A stretch of 22,880 bases of DNA from Acidimicrobiales bacterium (GTDB lineage: Bacteria > Actinomycetota > Acidimicrobiia > Acidimicrobiales > Palsa-688), in NCBI GenBank assembly GCA_030039575.1, contig JASHVH010000048.1, positions 1 through 22,880 of the forward strand, in the 5' to 3' direction. Each line of letters begins with the position of its first letter. The first letter of the stretch is position 1. Position numbers and translations under genes: made by a program. The notes under the pieces are model-generated. The model was given only the letters and a program-made list of their open reading frames with translations, had not been told where the DNA came from and did no database searches. Below, piece by piece: positions 1 through 9,015 of the stretch.

Positions 1-2
1 GG

Positions 3-3000
3 GTCAGCCGAGACCTGGCGTGCGAGGCCTTGTTCCCGGGCCACAGCCCGGAAAATGCAGCTCGCGCATTGTCGAAGACGCTCTCGATAGCCCGCGGCGT
101 GCTCGCGGCACTTGGCCCGTCGGCCGCCCAGCTCCTCCAAAGCGACAGGAACGGCATTTGGGCCCCCCCCTCCGCAAAGCTTGAAGTCGACCTTTACCAC
201 CAGGAGCGCGCGATCCGGTCCGCTCTCGCTATGACGCCGGGGACGGACCGAGACGAGCTCTTATGCCGGTCCCTGTCTGAGGAAGGTGTTCTCTTGGCCG
301 ATGAGCCATATGCCGAGTGGGCTCTCCGCCCTAGGGAGCGCCTCGAGGACTTGCGCCAGAAGGCTCGGCTGGCACTGGCGCGCGACCGAGAGAAAGGGGC
401 CGGCCGGGCTAGTTCTGAAGCGGTAGCCGAGGCCTGGGAGCGCTGTCTGGCGCACGACCCTGCCAGCGAAGAGGCGGCGTCAGCGCTTATGCGCTACTAC
501 GCCGCTCAGGGGCAACGCCAGTTTGTGGTGCGCACTTATGAGCGCTGCCGTGCAGGCTTAGAGCAGCTCGGGCTCGCGCCTTCGCGGTCCACAGACGACA
601 TCTACGCCAAGGTCAGTTTCGGAGGAGCGATCATGCCGGCGGGACGCTCATATCGGCTGGCAGACGTCGGTCGACGTTCTCAAGACCCGGGCGTAGCGCG
701 CGAGCAACGGAAGGTCGTGACTGTCCTTTGCGCCGAAGTGCCCCTAGCGGCGGTCGAGAGAGGGGCGGACCCAGAAGACCTTCGCGAACTTGCAAGCGAC
801 CGCCTCGCCAAGGTGGTCCTAGAGGTAGAAGCTTTGGGCGGCATCGTGACGGCGGTCTCGGGGGCAAGGCTCGAAGCAGTTTTTGGCGCGCCCGAGGCTC
901 ATGAGGACGACCCCGAACGGGCTCTCAGGGCTGCCTACCGGGCCGTGCTGGCCGGCTCAGAGGATCAGTCCCAAACCACGGCCGAACCGTGCCTCGGGGT
1001 CGAGTCTGGCACTGCGGTCGTGGGGCTGGTGGGAGCAGGGACATCGTTCGGTTATGGCGCAACGGGCACCGTAGTAGCAGCGGCAGCCGCACTGGCGTCA
1101 CGAGCACGGCCTGGTTCGGTATTGGTCGGCCCAGCGACCCACGCGGTAGCAGAGGCCCTCTTCGAATGGGGGTTCGCGGAACCTGTGCTCGTCAGCAGAG
1201 AAAACAAACCGCTTGTTGCTCACTACCTGCAGCGACCAAGGGCGAGGGGGCCGAGCCGTCGGCTGAGGTTGGGCGGCGGGGCGAAGCTGATCGGCCGCCA
1301 GCCTGAACTATCGGTAATTGATGGCGCCCTGAGAGACGCAGTGGTGGGTAGTGGCTCAGTCGTGACCATTGTGGGCGAGCCCGGGTTGGGCAAGACCCGA
1401 CTGGTGCAGGAATGCCGCGAGCGCTTCATGGCTTGGGTGGGCGCCGGCCGCGGCAGGCTTCCGCTTTGGCTGGAGGGAAGGTGCGCCTCCTATGCCTCTA
1501 CCACGCCCTACGGTCTTTTCCAACATTTGGTGGCCAACTGGGCAGGAGTGGCCGTCGACCAGGCCGAGGCGGTAGTTGGCCCAGCGCTCGAACGCGCTGT
1601 TTCTGCGACCATGGGCAACCGCGACCGCCTGCCGGTGTTGGCGCGCATGCTGGGCCTGCCCGCCCGAGGGCCAACAGCCACCTTGGGCCCAGAAGAGCTG
1701 CAACGCGCAACCTTCGGCGCAGTCCGTGCCCTCATCTCCCGCCTTGCGAACTTCGGGCCGGCGGTGGTGGCCCTGGAGGACCTCCACTGGGCAGACGCGA
1801 CGTCGCTGCGGCTCACCGAGGAACTGGTGTCCGTGGCTGCCGAAAGCCGGCTCGTGCTCGTCTACACGCGCCGTCCTGAGGCCGACCCAGGTGTAACGGC
1901 CCTGGAGGAGGCAGTGGCAGTGACCCTGGGGACAAGCTGGCACCAGCTCGAGCTGGCACCACTCGCACCGCTCGAGGAACAAGAGCTGGCACGTTCCCTC
2001 GTGGGTGAGGGCACGGGTCCCGATGTGCTGGAACTGGTGCGGTCAGGGACCGAGGGCAACCCGTTGTTCCTCGAGGAGAGGTTCTCTTCGTTGTTAGAGG
2101 CCGGTGCCTTGGTCCGCGAACAGGGTGACTGGCGAGTAGTCGACAGTACCGTGCGTGCGGTGCCGCAGGTGCTGGACAGACTGGTCCGTTCTCGCGTGGA
2201 CCGCTTGAGCACCATAGCCCAGGACGTCGCGCGCGCGGCGTCGGTGCTCGGGGCGGAATTTACCTTGCCCTACTTGAAGTCTGTGTGCGACGACGTTGGA
2301 GCAATCGAAGCCTCTATCGCGGAGTTGTCCAGGACCGGGTTGCTGGAGGCCGTGCGTGGGCCTGCGGATCCCACTTACCGTTTCCACCATGCGCTTATCC
2401 AAGAGGCTATTTACCAAGGCCTCTTGCGGCCCGAGCGCCGCCGCCTGCACAGTCGGGCTGCGTGGGTACTTGAGGCGATCTCTGAAGGCCGTACCGAGGA
2501 AGTTGCCCCTCTCCTGGGGCACCATTTTGCCGCCGCCGGGGAAAACGAGCGAGCGTTCACGTACTTCCAGCTGGCCGGTGACCACGCCTTCGCTGCCTTC
2601 GCAAACGAGGAGGCCGTCTCTTCGTACCAGTCGGCCATTGGGCTGGCTGAGGCCGATGGGCCCGGCCTTGATATAGGCCCCAGGGCAGTCCCAGAGCTGA
2701 GAGCCAAGTTGGCGAAAGTCCTTTGGTGGGGAATGGGGCGCCTCGGCGAAGCGCGTGAACAGCTCCAAGCCGCGCTCCTCGACTGCCGCGACGATGCCTT
2801 CGAAAGCGCGCGTACCCAGGTCCGTTTGGGCGGGGTCGAGAACCATGGCAATCGTGGGGAGGAGGCTCTGGCCGCCTTTGGGATAGCCGCGGACTTGCTG
2901 GGCGAACCTCCCGGCGACGGCACCGAACAATGGGCGGCCGTGTGGCTCGACCTCATGTTGGACAGATCCTCCGTTTACACCAGGCAGCTGCGGCTCCGTC

Positions 3001-3827
3001 TATCACGGGACGCCTTGGCCGCGGCGCTCCCGGTGTTGCTTGCCCATGGTCATGCTTCTCACTGGCACCAGTACTACGTAAACCTGGCGAGTTTGAACGC
3101 GGTCGAGAAGCGGTGGCGGGTTGACGAGGAAGACGTATTGAACATGCGCAAAGCGGTAGCCCAAGCGCAAAAAGCCGGTGAGGACGACCGAGAGGGTTAC
3201 CTCGTCGACGTGCTCGGGTGGATGCTGTTATGCCGCGACGACCTAGATGGTGCCCAGATCGAGCAGGAGAAGGCGTCGAAAATAGCGAGCCGTACGGGGG
3301 ACCCGTTCCTGCATTGCGAGAACTTGAGCCGCCGCAGTGTTACAGCCTTGCGGCTCCATGATCTTCAAGCTGTCCATTCGCTGTGCGACCAGGCGGTCTC
3401 AGCGAGCGAGGGCCTGGGCTACCGTCCGGAGTTCGCCGGCTGGGCCAGGGCCTGCCTACCGTGGCTGGCTTGGAAAGACGGGCGGCTGGAGGATGTTTCG
3501 CGGCTGGCTGATGAGGTCGCTGAGCTCATGCTGGCTGCCAGACGCGCACCGGCCCCCGACGTTGTCCCGTCGGCTTGGTGGGGTTTCCTCGAGTTCGAGT
3601 GGGTGTTCCTCTGGCCCGTCGTCGCCGTCAGCCTGCAGTTCCGTGACCTGGCAGCAGCGGTCGAGGCGGCTCGTCGGATGCTCGACGAGACTCAGCAACG
3701 GCCGCCAGACGAACTTGAAATCGCGCTCCAACGCATTGTGGGCGCGTCGGAAGCCGGAGATGCCAGTTCCACTTGCGATTTCCTGACCCAAGCGCTGGAG
3801 TTGGCAGGTCGGCTGAATTATTTTTGA
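3..3827 (+). CDS. BTAD / cyclase-homology / AAA ATPase / TPR large regulator (5' partial)
   Basis: The reading frame is open to the left edge. The residues before the first possible start (TTG at 30) continue the end of an OmpR-like winged helix (ACEALFPGHSPENAARALSK), so the true start lies outside the window. Counting from the TTG at 30, a bacterial transcriptional activator domain (BTAD) covers about residues 35-195. A class III cyclase-homology domain follows at about 222-385. A STAND-type AAA ATPase has Walker A GEPGLGKTR near 449-457 and Walker B with ALEDLHWAD near 580-588. The rest, to residue 1265, is helical TPR-like repeats. The cyclase domain lacks the usual metal-binding Asp residues: CAEV stands where FADL is expected, and SGAR where GDA is expected. 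It is therefore probably a regulatory fold only. No C-terminal LuxR helix-turn-helix is seen. Such proteins are large ATP-dependent transcriptional regulators typical of Actinobacteria; target genes are unknown. Confidence 0.9.
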   Translation, partial: VSRDLACEALFPGHSPENAARALSKTLSIARGVLAALGPSAAQLLQSDRNGIWAPPSAKLEVDLYHQERAIRSALAMTPGTDRDELLCRSLSEEGVLLADEPYAEWALRPRERLEDLRQKARLALARDREKGAGRASSEAVAEAWERCLAHDPASEEAASALMRYYAAQGQRQFVVRTYERCRAGLEQLGLAPSRSTDDIYAKVSFGGAIMPAGRSYRLADVGRRSQDPGVAREQRKVVTVLCAEVPLAAVERGADPEDLRELASDRLAKVVLEVEALGGIVTAVSGARLEAVFGAPEAHEDDPERALRAAYRAVLAGSEDQSQTTAEPCLGVESGTAVVGLVGAGTSFGYGATGTVVAAAAALASRARPGSVLVGPATHAVAEALFEWGFAEPVLVSRENKPLVAHYLQRPRARGPSRRLRLGGGAKLIGRQPELSVIDGALRDAVVGSGSVVTIVGEPGLGKTRLVQECRERFMAWVGAGRGRLPLWLEGRCASYASTTPYGLFQHLVANWAGVAVDQAEAVVGPALERAVSATMGNRDRLPVLARMLGLPARGPTATLGPEELQRATFGAVRALISRLANFGPAVVALEDLHWADATSLRLTEELVSVAAESRLVLVYTRRPEADPGVTALEEAVAVTLGTSWHQLELAPLAPLEEQELARSLVGEGTGPDVLELVRSGTEGNPLFLEERFSSLLEAGALVREQGDWRVVDSTVRAVPQVLDRLVRSRVDRLSTIAQDVARAASVLGAEFTLPYLKSVCDDVGAIEASIAELSRTGLLEAVRGPADPTYRFHHALIQEAIYQGLLRPERRRLHSRAAWVLEAISEGRTEEVAPLLGHHFAAAGENERAFTYFQLAGDHAFAAFANEEAVSSYQSAIGLAEADGPGLDIGPRAVPELRAKLAKVLWWGMGRLGEAREQLQAALLDCRDDAFESARTQVRLGGVENHGNRGEEALAAFGIAADLLGEPPGDGTEQWAAVWLDLMLDRSSVYTRQLRLRLSRDALAAALPVLLAHGHASHWHQYYVNLASLNAVEKRWRVDEEDVLNMRKAVAQAQKAGEDDREGYLVDVLGWMLLCRDDLDGAQIEQEKASKIASRTGDPFLHCENLSRRSVTALRLHDLQAVHSLCDQAVSASEGLGYRPEFAGWARACLPWLAWKDGRLEDVSRLADEVAELMLAARRAPAPDVVPSAWWGFLEFEWVFLWPVVAVSLQFRDLAAAVEAARRMLDETQQRPPDELEIALQRIVGASEAGDASSTCDFLTQALELAGRLNYF

Positions 3828-3987
3828 ACTTTGGGGGGCATTGCGTGCGAGCGCAACCATGACTCGCGCCATTTCACACGTACGGGGCTGGCGCCGTCGG
3901 GCCTACCGCGTCTTAGCTGGAAAAATGCCTGAGTGGTTAGGGGCTGCGGCTCCTTACAAGCCTACTGTTTCACGGGGCACCAGCGAG
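3828..3987. other. Convergent intergenic region, no gene recognised
   Basis: This 160-bp gap lies between the stop of the large regulator and the stop of the small secreted protein on the other strand. It holds a stretch with a tRNA-like D-arm (around 3926-3945) but no complete tRNA cloverleaf. No clear terminator with a T-run is visible. Confidence 0.5.
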
Positions 3988-4206
3988 TCACTTTTGCCAC
4001 TCGTATAGCGTGATCTCTTTGCAGGTGAGCTTGGTTTTACCCACCGTTACCGTCTCGTTCACTTCAGACTTCGTGCATGTGCTGCCTACTTTCGGATGTT
4101 TCGATGAGGAAGCCGACGCGATGCCCGTGGTCAAGCTGAAACTTCCCACCGCTATGCCGAGTGTGACAACGGCGGTGGCGAACCGCCTTACCTTTGTACG
4201 TTTCAC
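3988..4206 (-). CDS. Small secreted protein with signal peptide, two cysteines
   Basis: This is a 72-residue product starting at GTG (4204-4206), chosen because a good Shine-Dalgarno sequence (GAGAGGAG) lies about six bases upstream. The N-terminus has positive charges (MKRTKVRRF), then a hydrophobic stretch (about residues 9-30), then an Ala-Ser-Ala type signal-peptidase site near ASASS. The mature part is only about 40 residues. It carries a VGSTC...KLTCKE pattern with two cysteines that could form one disulfide. Short secreted proteins with this Gly-x-x-Cys...Leu-x-Cys-Lys layout are common in Actinobacteria and have no defined role. It has no co-directional neighbour and is probably monocistronic. 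Function unknown. Confidence 0.75.
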   Translation of the reverse strand: MKRTKVRRFATAVVTLGIAVGSFSLTTGIASASSSKHPKVGSTCTKSEVNETVTVGKTKLTCKEITLYEWQK

Positions 4207-4364
4207 TCTTACTCCTCTCTTTGGTTTGCGAAGAGGCAGCGACGCTCTACGCCACCTCTGCCTGAAATATTGAATCGAGAAAACAACCTGGCGGGTGCTG
4301 AAAGCGCGGTCTATAACTATGGGGAACTTTAGGAGGGCAACCAGCTATCACCATCACCCGAATT

Positions 4365-4673
4365 GGGTTATATGCGTCCCCGGTCCGGATGGAAGTGCTC
4401 GCCGGCGCGCGTGACGAGGGCCACCTCCAGGACCTTCGACGCTTGCTCGCCCGACCGGCTCTCATCCCGACCGAGCCGTCGGACTACGAGGAGGCGGCGG
4501 CCATGCACCGTCGCTGTCGTCGCCAGGGCGAGACGGTAACGAAGCTGGTCGACTGCCTTATAGGCGCTACTGCCGTCCGAGGTTCGGTCTCGGTCCTCCA
4601 CTCCGACAGCGACTTCAAAGTCATTGCCCGCCACTCGGCACTGATCATCGATGGCGGGCGTTCTGGGAACTAG
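4365..4673 (+). pseudogene. VapC-like PIN toxin remnant, N-terminus missing
   Basis: The C-terminal two thirds of a PIN-domain ribonuclease is recognisable from about 4368. It contains MEVLAGARDEGHLQDLRRLL, the central acidic motif KLVDCLIGATAV, and the C-terminal DSDFKVIARH. In intact VapC toxins about 40 residues precede this, including the first catalytic Asp in a DxSxW-type motif. Here the frame is open upstream only to a TAA at 4314-4316, and the intervening residues do not resemble a PIN N-terminus. No VapB antitoxin gene precedes it. The ORF from ATG 4389 would give 94 residues. I read this as a decayed toxin-antitoxin gene. The alternative is an expressed truncated protein, which would lack one metal-binding residue and probably be inactive. 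It ends only 7 bp from the convergent aminotransferase stop. Confidence 0.75.
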
Positions 4674-4680
4674 ACAACCT

Positions 4681-5844
4681 TCAAAGGTTCGCGCAGAACT
4701 CCTTCATTGCACATAAGGCCACGCCGATATTGTCCATGGAGTTGGCATATGACAGGCGCAGATAACCTTCTCCCCGCGACCCGAAAGTCGCCCCGGCCAG
4801 GCACGCCACCCCAGCTTCCTCCAGTAAGCGTGCCTGGAGCAGTGAGGAGGGCAGCCCAAATGACTTTATGTTGGGGAAGACGTAAAAGGCGCCCTCCGGC
4901 GAGGCGCATACGATACCGGGGATTTTGTTCAGGCCGTCCACGATCATGTCACGACGCCGACGGAACTCCGCCACCATGTCCCGGACCGGCTGCCACGGTC
5001 CGTCCAGGGCGGCTTTTGCGGCGAACTGGCTGAACGCCGACGTGCACGACACTGAGTTCACGACCGCTCGAGTCACTGGCTCTACGAGAGGCACCGGAAA
5101 AACTCCAAACCCCAACCGCCAGCCGGTCATCGCGAACGTCTTGGACCAGCCGTCGAGGAGCACAGTGCGGTCTGCCATGCCGTCGACGTCGAGCACGCTC
5201 GCGTGTTTATGCTCGTAGCAGATAGCCCAGTACACTTCGTCGCTGAGAACGGATAAGTCGTGGTGGATCGCGATCTCGGCGATGGCCTCGCAGTCGCTGG
5301 TACTCGAGGCGCTGCCGCAAGGGTTTTGAGGAGAATTGAGGATAATTAGCTTGGTCCGGGGAGTCACAAGACGCTCGAGCTCCTCGGGGTCGATCCTGAA
5401 CTGGTTCTCCTCGCGCAGGGGGACCGGCACCGGCAGTGCCCCCGCGAAATGCACGATGGACTCGTACATGGGAAAGCCAGGGTCAGGAAACAGTACTTCG
5501 TCACCCTCTTCGCACAGCGCGAGGATCGTGAAGAACATAATTGGCTTAGCCCCGGGGGTCACGATCACCCGATCAGCCGGAGCGCGCAGACGGCCGGACC
5601 TCTCCAGGAACGCGCTCACCGACTCGCGCAGCGGCAGGATGCCTGGTGTAGGGACGTAATGGGTATGCCCTGCACGCAGTGCGTCGACTCCGGCGTCCAC
5701 GATGTGTGCCGGCGTGGGGAAGTCCGGTTCCCCCAACTCGAGATGCACGACGGTGCGACCAGTGGCCTCCAACTCCTTGGCCTTGGCTAAGACCGTGAAC
5801 GCAGATTCGGTGCTCAACCGCTCCATACGGGACGCAAGCTGCAC
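4681..5844 (-). CDS. Class I PLP-dependent aminotransferase (aspartate aminotransferase family)
   Basis: This 387-residue protein has the family's usual length. Recognisable landmarks are the N-terminal substrate loop LELGEPDFPTP, the cofactor-contacting NSPQNPCG (Asn174), SDEVYW (Asp202, Tyr205), the Schiff-base lysine Lys235 in DGWSKTFAMTGWRLG, and a C-terminal substrate Arg in GYLRLSYA. It should transfer an amino group between an amino acid and a 2-oxo acid in the cytoplasm. The exact substrate cannot be told from sequence; aspartate, alanine or aromatic substrates are all possible. The GTG at 5842-5844 is taken as start. An internal ATG seven codons in (5824-5826) is an alternative, and neither has a strong ribosome site. 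It lies 41 bp downstream of the VOC gene and is probably co-transcribed with it. Confidence 0.9.
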   Translation of the reverse strand: MQLASRMERLSTESAFTVLAKAKELEATGRTVVHLELGEPDFPTPAHIVDAGVDALRAGHTHYVPTPGILPLRESVSAFLERSGRLRAPADRVIVTPGAKPIMFFTILALCEEGDEVLFPDPGFPMYESIVHFAGALPVPVPLREENQFRIDPEELERLVTPRTKLIILNSPQNPCGSASSTSDCEAIAEIAIHHDLSVLSDEVYWAICYEHKHASVLDVDGMADRTVLLDGWSKTFAMTGWRLGFGVFPVPLVEPVTRAVVNSVSCTSAFSQFAAKAALDGPWQPVRDMVAEFRRRRDMIVDGLNKIPGIVCASPEGAFYVFPNIKSFGLPSSLLQARLLEEAGVACLAGATFGSRGEGYLRLSYANSMDNIGVALCAMKEFCANL

Positions 5845-5885
5845 GGCAATGACCTAACTCGGGCCACCGCCGACAGCAGTAACGA

Positions 5886-6251
5886 TCATTCAGGATCCGA
5901 GCCTGGGGCGGCGCCGCTCGCCACGAGTTCGTATACGTTCCCGTCTGGGCCCCGAAAATGTTGCCAGGTCGGCCCAGGCTGGCCAAGAAGCTCGATGCCC
6001 CGCTGGACCAGCTCCTCACGCGCCGCTTCCAGGTCGTCCACGGCGAACCCGGCCACCGGACCAGTCTGGAAGTGGTCTCTCCCGTAGCCCGGGCTGAACA
6101 CCTCGACAAGAGACCCGTCTGGGAGGCTGTAAACCGAGCAACCTGGCTCGCGGCGGATAAGGGGGAGCTGGAGCACGTCGCGGTAGAAGGCGGCGAGTTC
6201 TTCGGCGCGATCGGTCAGCGTACCCAGCCATCCGAGACGAACGACTTTCAT
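5886..6251 (-). CDS. VOC-family (glyoxalase/bleomycin-resistance fold) protein
   Basis: This is a single-domain vicinal-oxygen-chelate protein of about 121 residues. The paired beta-alpha-beta units show as WLGTLTDRAEELAAFYRDVL in the first half and VAGFAVDDLEAAREEL...FRGPDGNVYELV in the second. Glu residues in SLVEVFSP and NVYELV sit where VOC enzymes bind a metal. I chose ATG 6249-6251 because homologues typically begin with an MKVVRLGWLG-like strand. A GTG seven codons upstream (6270-6272) keeps the frame open. The family includes glyoxalases, dioxygenases and resistance proteins, so the substrate is not assigned. It is the first gene of a probable two-gene minus-strand operon with the aminotransferase. 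Confidence 0.85.
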   Translation of the reverse strand: MKVVRLGWLGTLTDRAEELAAFYRDVLQLPLIRREPGCSVYSLPDGSLVEVFSPGYGRDHFQTGPVAGFAVDDLEAAREELVQRGIELLGQPGPTWQHFRGPDGNVYELVASGAAPGSDPE

Positions 6252-6392
6252 AGCACCGAGGTTAGGCGACACGGACAGATGTTGCCGGCGACGAAGTCAT
6301 CTCGCCGCTAAGCCCTGTCCTGTACCCTAAGATATGCTGCTCTGTTGTTTGGTTTTTCAGCCGTTGATGGGCCCGAGGGCGGTGACGTTCCC
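6252..6392. promoter_or_regulatory. Divergent intergenic region between VOC and FAD-oxidase genes
   Basis: About 140 bp separate two divergently transcribed genes, so promoters for both directions are expected here. I see no -35/-10 pair with convincing spacing on either strand. A plus-strand TAAGAT near 6330 has no matching -35. A GAGGGCGG stretch lies just ahead of the chosen FAD-oxidase ATG and probably serves as its ribosome site. Confidence 0.4.
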
Positions 6393-7694
6393 ATGAGCCC
6401 AGCAGGTGCCGCGCCAACGGTCGAGGCGCTCGAGCGTGAACTGGTCCAGGTGCTCGGTTACGACGGCGTCTCGACGTCGCCCGCGGTGCGTCGCAAGGCA
6501 TCGATGGATGGCTCCACCATGTCGCCCATCCTCGCTCCCCAGCTCCCGATCGGGCTGGCAGACATTGTCGCCTTCCCAAAAAGCGCCGCACAGATTGCTG
6601 AGGCCGTTGCTGCGGCGACGCGTTACGGAGTGCCGATCACGGCGCGCGGCAGGGGAACGGGCAACTACGGCCAGGGCCTCCCCCTCGTAGGAGGCCTGGT
6701 ACTTGATACGAGCAGAGCACGGGCCATCACCGAGGTGGCTGATGGTTGCATAACGGCCGAGGCGGGAACTCCGATGGTGCAGCTCGAGCGAGCGGCGACC
6801 GAACGCGGCCAGCAGCTGTGGATTTACCCCTCAACGGTGCAGAGCAGCATCGGTGGGTTCCTCTCGGGAGGCTCGGCGGGGACAGGGACGATCGCCCACG
6901 GTGCCAATTGGCAGGGGTTCGTGCTCGCCGTCGACGTCGTTCACGCCAGCCGGTCGCCAAGGATCGCGCACCTCGACGGCCCCGACGCCCAACCGTACGT
7001 TCATAGTTACGGCACGATCGGCGTTATCGCTCGGGCGTCGGTCAGGTTGGAGCCTCTCCAGGACTGGCGTGCCGTCTACGCCAGCTTCGACACCTTCGCG
7101 CCCGCCCTGGGCCTGGTGAGGGAGTTGAGGGCGCTCGAGCCGTGCCCGCGACTGGTGTCGGCCGACCCCGCACCGATCGTGAACGCCTTGCCCCCTGACC
7201 CTGCTACCCCTCCAGGGAGGGCAAGCCTGCGCGCCATCCTCGACGCTTCAACGGTGGCGCTCGTACAGCAGCTGGTCGATGGCGCCGGCGGAGCTGTAAA
7301 CGCGGTGAGGACCGGCTCTCAAGCCGGGATCCGGGTGAGCCTCCTGTCCTACAACCACCCGGTCTACTGGCTCCAGCGCAGCGCCCCCCCGAACACCTAC
7401 TTCCACGTCGAGGTAGCCCACGATGCCCTGATAGACCGGTTCGCCGAGGTCGAGGCGGTCTACCCAGGCGGGATGCTGCACGTGGAGGCGGCCAACGAGT
7501 TCCCCATCGGCATGCTGGTTGCGCCCTTTGTGAGCGCCGAAGAAGTAGTCGCCGGTTACGAGCGGCTCCAACAGCTCGACGTCTTCGTGCACAGCCCGCA
7601 CCAGTACTACGTGGACTTCAACGTCGAAGAGGCCCGGGCCCTGAAGGCGAAACTGGACCCGGGCGGGCTGCTAAACCCGGGCAAGCTGGTCTGA
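6393..7694 (+). CDS. FAD-binding oxidase/dehydrogenase (GlcD/PCMH type)
   Basis: The product is about 433 residues. The PCMH-type FAD domain shows the diphosphate-binding stretch ITARGRGTGNYGQGLPLVGG (near residues 80-100), the GGFLSGGSAGTGTIAHG loop, and HSYGTIGVI. The C-terminus ends KLDPGGLLNPGKLV, the usual finish of GlcD-like flavoproteins. Such enzymes oxidise hydroxy-acids, alcohols or similar C-H donors with FAD. No iron-sulfur domain follows. I chose ATG 6393 because a purine-rich GAGGGCGG precedes it; a TTG at 6345 would add 16 residues of low-complexity character. The next gene starts 15 bp after the stop, so it heads a three-gene operon with two amidohydrolases. The electron acceptor and substrate are unknown. 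Confidence 0.88.
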   Translation: MSPAGAAPTVEALERELVQVLGYDGVSTSPAVRRKASMDGSTMSPILAPQLPIGLADIVAFPKSAAQIAEAVAAATRYGVPITARGRGTGNYGQGLPLVGGLVLDTSRARAITEVADGCITAEAGTPMVQLERAATERGQQLWIYPSTVQSSIGGFLSGGSAGTGTIAHGANWQGFVLAVDVVHASRSPRIAHLDGPDAQPYVHSYGTIGVIARASVRLEPLQDWRAVYASFDTFAPALGLVRELRALEPCPRLVSADPAPIVNALPPDPATPPGRASLRAILDASTVALVQQLVDGAGGAVNAVRTGSQAGIRVSLLSYNHPVYWLQRSAPPNTYFHVEVAHDALIDRFAEVEAVYPGGMLHVEAANEFPIGMLVAPFVSAEEVVAGYERLQQLDVFVHSPHQYYVDFNVEEARALKAKLDPGGLLNPGKLV

Positions 7695-7709
7695 GAAGGC
7701 AAAGCAATA

Positions 7710-8969
7710 GTGATAAATATGCCGCCCCCACCCGAGCCACCGCTTTCGTTGGTCGGGGCAGTGGACGCCGCGGGTCAGCTCGTCGACGTCGAGTGCGCCG
7801 ACGGGATAATCGTCGCTGTCCACCGCGGGGGCGGCAAGACCACGCCACTCACCGGGGAGATCGACCTCAGTGGTATGGTCCTTCTCCCCGCCCTGGTCGA
7901 ACCCCATACCCACGTCGACAAGGCCTACACCGCCGACCTCTACCCCAACCCGGCTACTGACTTCGACGGAGCGATAGTCGCCAGCGCGCGCTCTTTCACC
8001 GAGGCGACTACGGAAGAGATTGCGGCCCGCGCCCGCCGGGCCTTGCTCGCTTTTGTCGCTAAGGGCTGCCTGTCAGTCCGGACCCATGTGGTCGTGGGTA
8101 CCTTCTTCGGCATGAAGGCGGTGGAGGCGGTGACCGGAGTAGTCGCTGAGCTCACCGGCCTGGTCGACGTGCAGGTGGTGGCTCACATCACCCCGCCGGT
8201 CCATGGCCCTGCGGGCCGGGAAAACCGCGCTCTGCTTCGCGATGCCATTGCCATGGGCGTGACGCACGTAGGGGGTAACCCGTACTGGTCCGACGACCCG
8301 GTCCATGAAACCCACGCCTGCCTCGAGGAGGCAGCCATCGCAGGCATCGGGGTCGACCTCCACACTGACGAGACCCTCGACCCCAGGTGCTTGACTGTCA
8401 TGGTCCTGGCGGACGCGGTGAAGCGCACCGGTTTCCCTCACTCAGTGGTCGCCTCCCACTGCGTCAGCCTTGGCGTCCAACCTCCGGACACGCAGCGCCG
8501 GGCCGCCGAGGCGTTGGCGGAGGCGGGCGTCTCGGTTATCTCGTTGCCCCAGACCAACCTTTACCTGCAGGGTCGAGCCGCAGAGGAGGCCAAGCCGCGC
8601 GGGTTGACCGCGCTGGCGGCGCTCCACCGGGCTGGGGTAAAGGTGGCGGCGGGCGGGGACAACATACAGGACCCGTTCAACCCGATGGGCCGGGCCGACC
8701 CGCTGGAGGCCGCCTCGTTGTTCGTTTCAGCCGGCCAGCTGGACCCAACCACGGCCTTCGACGCCGTGGCCACATCGGCCCGGTCGGTGTGCGGCTGGCC
8801 ACGGGTCGCCCTGGAGGTGGGCTGTCCCGCGGACCTGGTAGCCCTCCCCGGCTCGGGGCTGCGCGAGGCCATGGCCGAGGCATGTACTTCCCGGGTGGTC
8901 GTGCGCCGGGGGAAGGTCATCAGTGACAAGTTCGCCCGCGGCGCTGCGGTGGCTGGCGGCGGTCTCTGA
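7710..8969 (+). CDS. Cytosine-deaminase-like metal-dependent amidohydrolase
   Basis: This 419-residue TIM-barrel amidohydrolase carries all the ligands of the cytosine deaminase group in matching order and spacing. They are His66 and His68 (PHTHVDKAY), His218 and Glu221 (HTDETLDP), His250 (ASHCVSLG) and Asp317 (GGDNIQDPFNPMG). The positions track those of E. coli CodA within about five residues. VRTHVVV and QVVAH also align with CodA barrel strands. Members hydrolyse C-N bonds of cytosine, isoguanine, creatinine (as deaminase) or triazine-type rings. The base-contacting loops differ here, so cytosine itself is not assured. The GTG start at 7710 is 15 bp after the FAD-oxidase stop and has AAGGC in front; ATG 7719 is an alternative. 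The genetic context suggests hydrolysis of a cyclic or heterocyclic amide. Confidence 0.85.
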   Translation: MINMPPPPEPPLSLVGAVDAAGQLVDVECADGIIVAVHRGGGKTTPLTGEIDLSGMVLLPALVEPHTHVDKAYTADLYPNPATDFDGAIVASARSFTEATTEEIAARARRALLAFVAKGCLSVRTHVVVGTFFGMKAVEAVTGVVAELTGLVDVQVVAHITPPVHGPAGRENRALLRDAIAMGVTHVGGNPYWSDDPVHETHACLEEAAIAGIGVDLHTDETLDPRCLTVMVLADAVKRTGFPHSVVASHCVSLGVQPPDTQRRAAEALAEAGVSVISLPQTNLYLQGRAAEEAKPRGLTALAALHRAGVKVAAGGDNIQDPFNPMGRADPLEAASLFVSAGQLDPTTAFDAVATSARSVCGWPRVALEVGCPADLVALPGSGLREAMAEACTSRVVVRRGKVISDKFARGAAVAGGGL

Positions 8970-9015
8970 TGACCTGTCGACTTCAGCGAAGGCATCTGTC
9001 TTAGGGTTAGTGACC

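Noticed and set aside
1356..2930. Long antisense frames (1356-1982 and 2094-2930, minus strand) opposite the large regulator
   Set aside because: No family resemblance. They are explained by the codon bias of the sense gene in high-GC DNA.
3919..3982. tRNA-like stretch (CCTGAGTGGTTAGG D-arm, possible GGCT/AGCC anticodon stem, ACCA at the end)
   Set aside because: Too short for a tRNA, no T-arm GGTTCGA motif, no pairing acceptor stem, and position 33 of the anticodon loop is not T. At most a decayed fragment.
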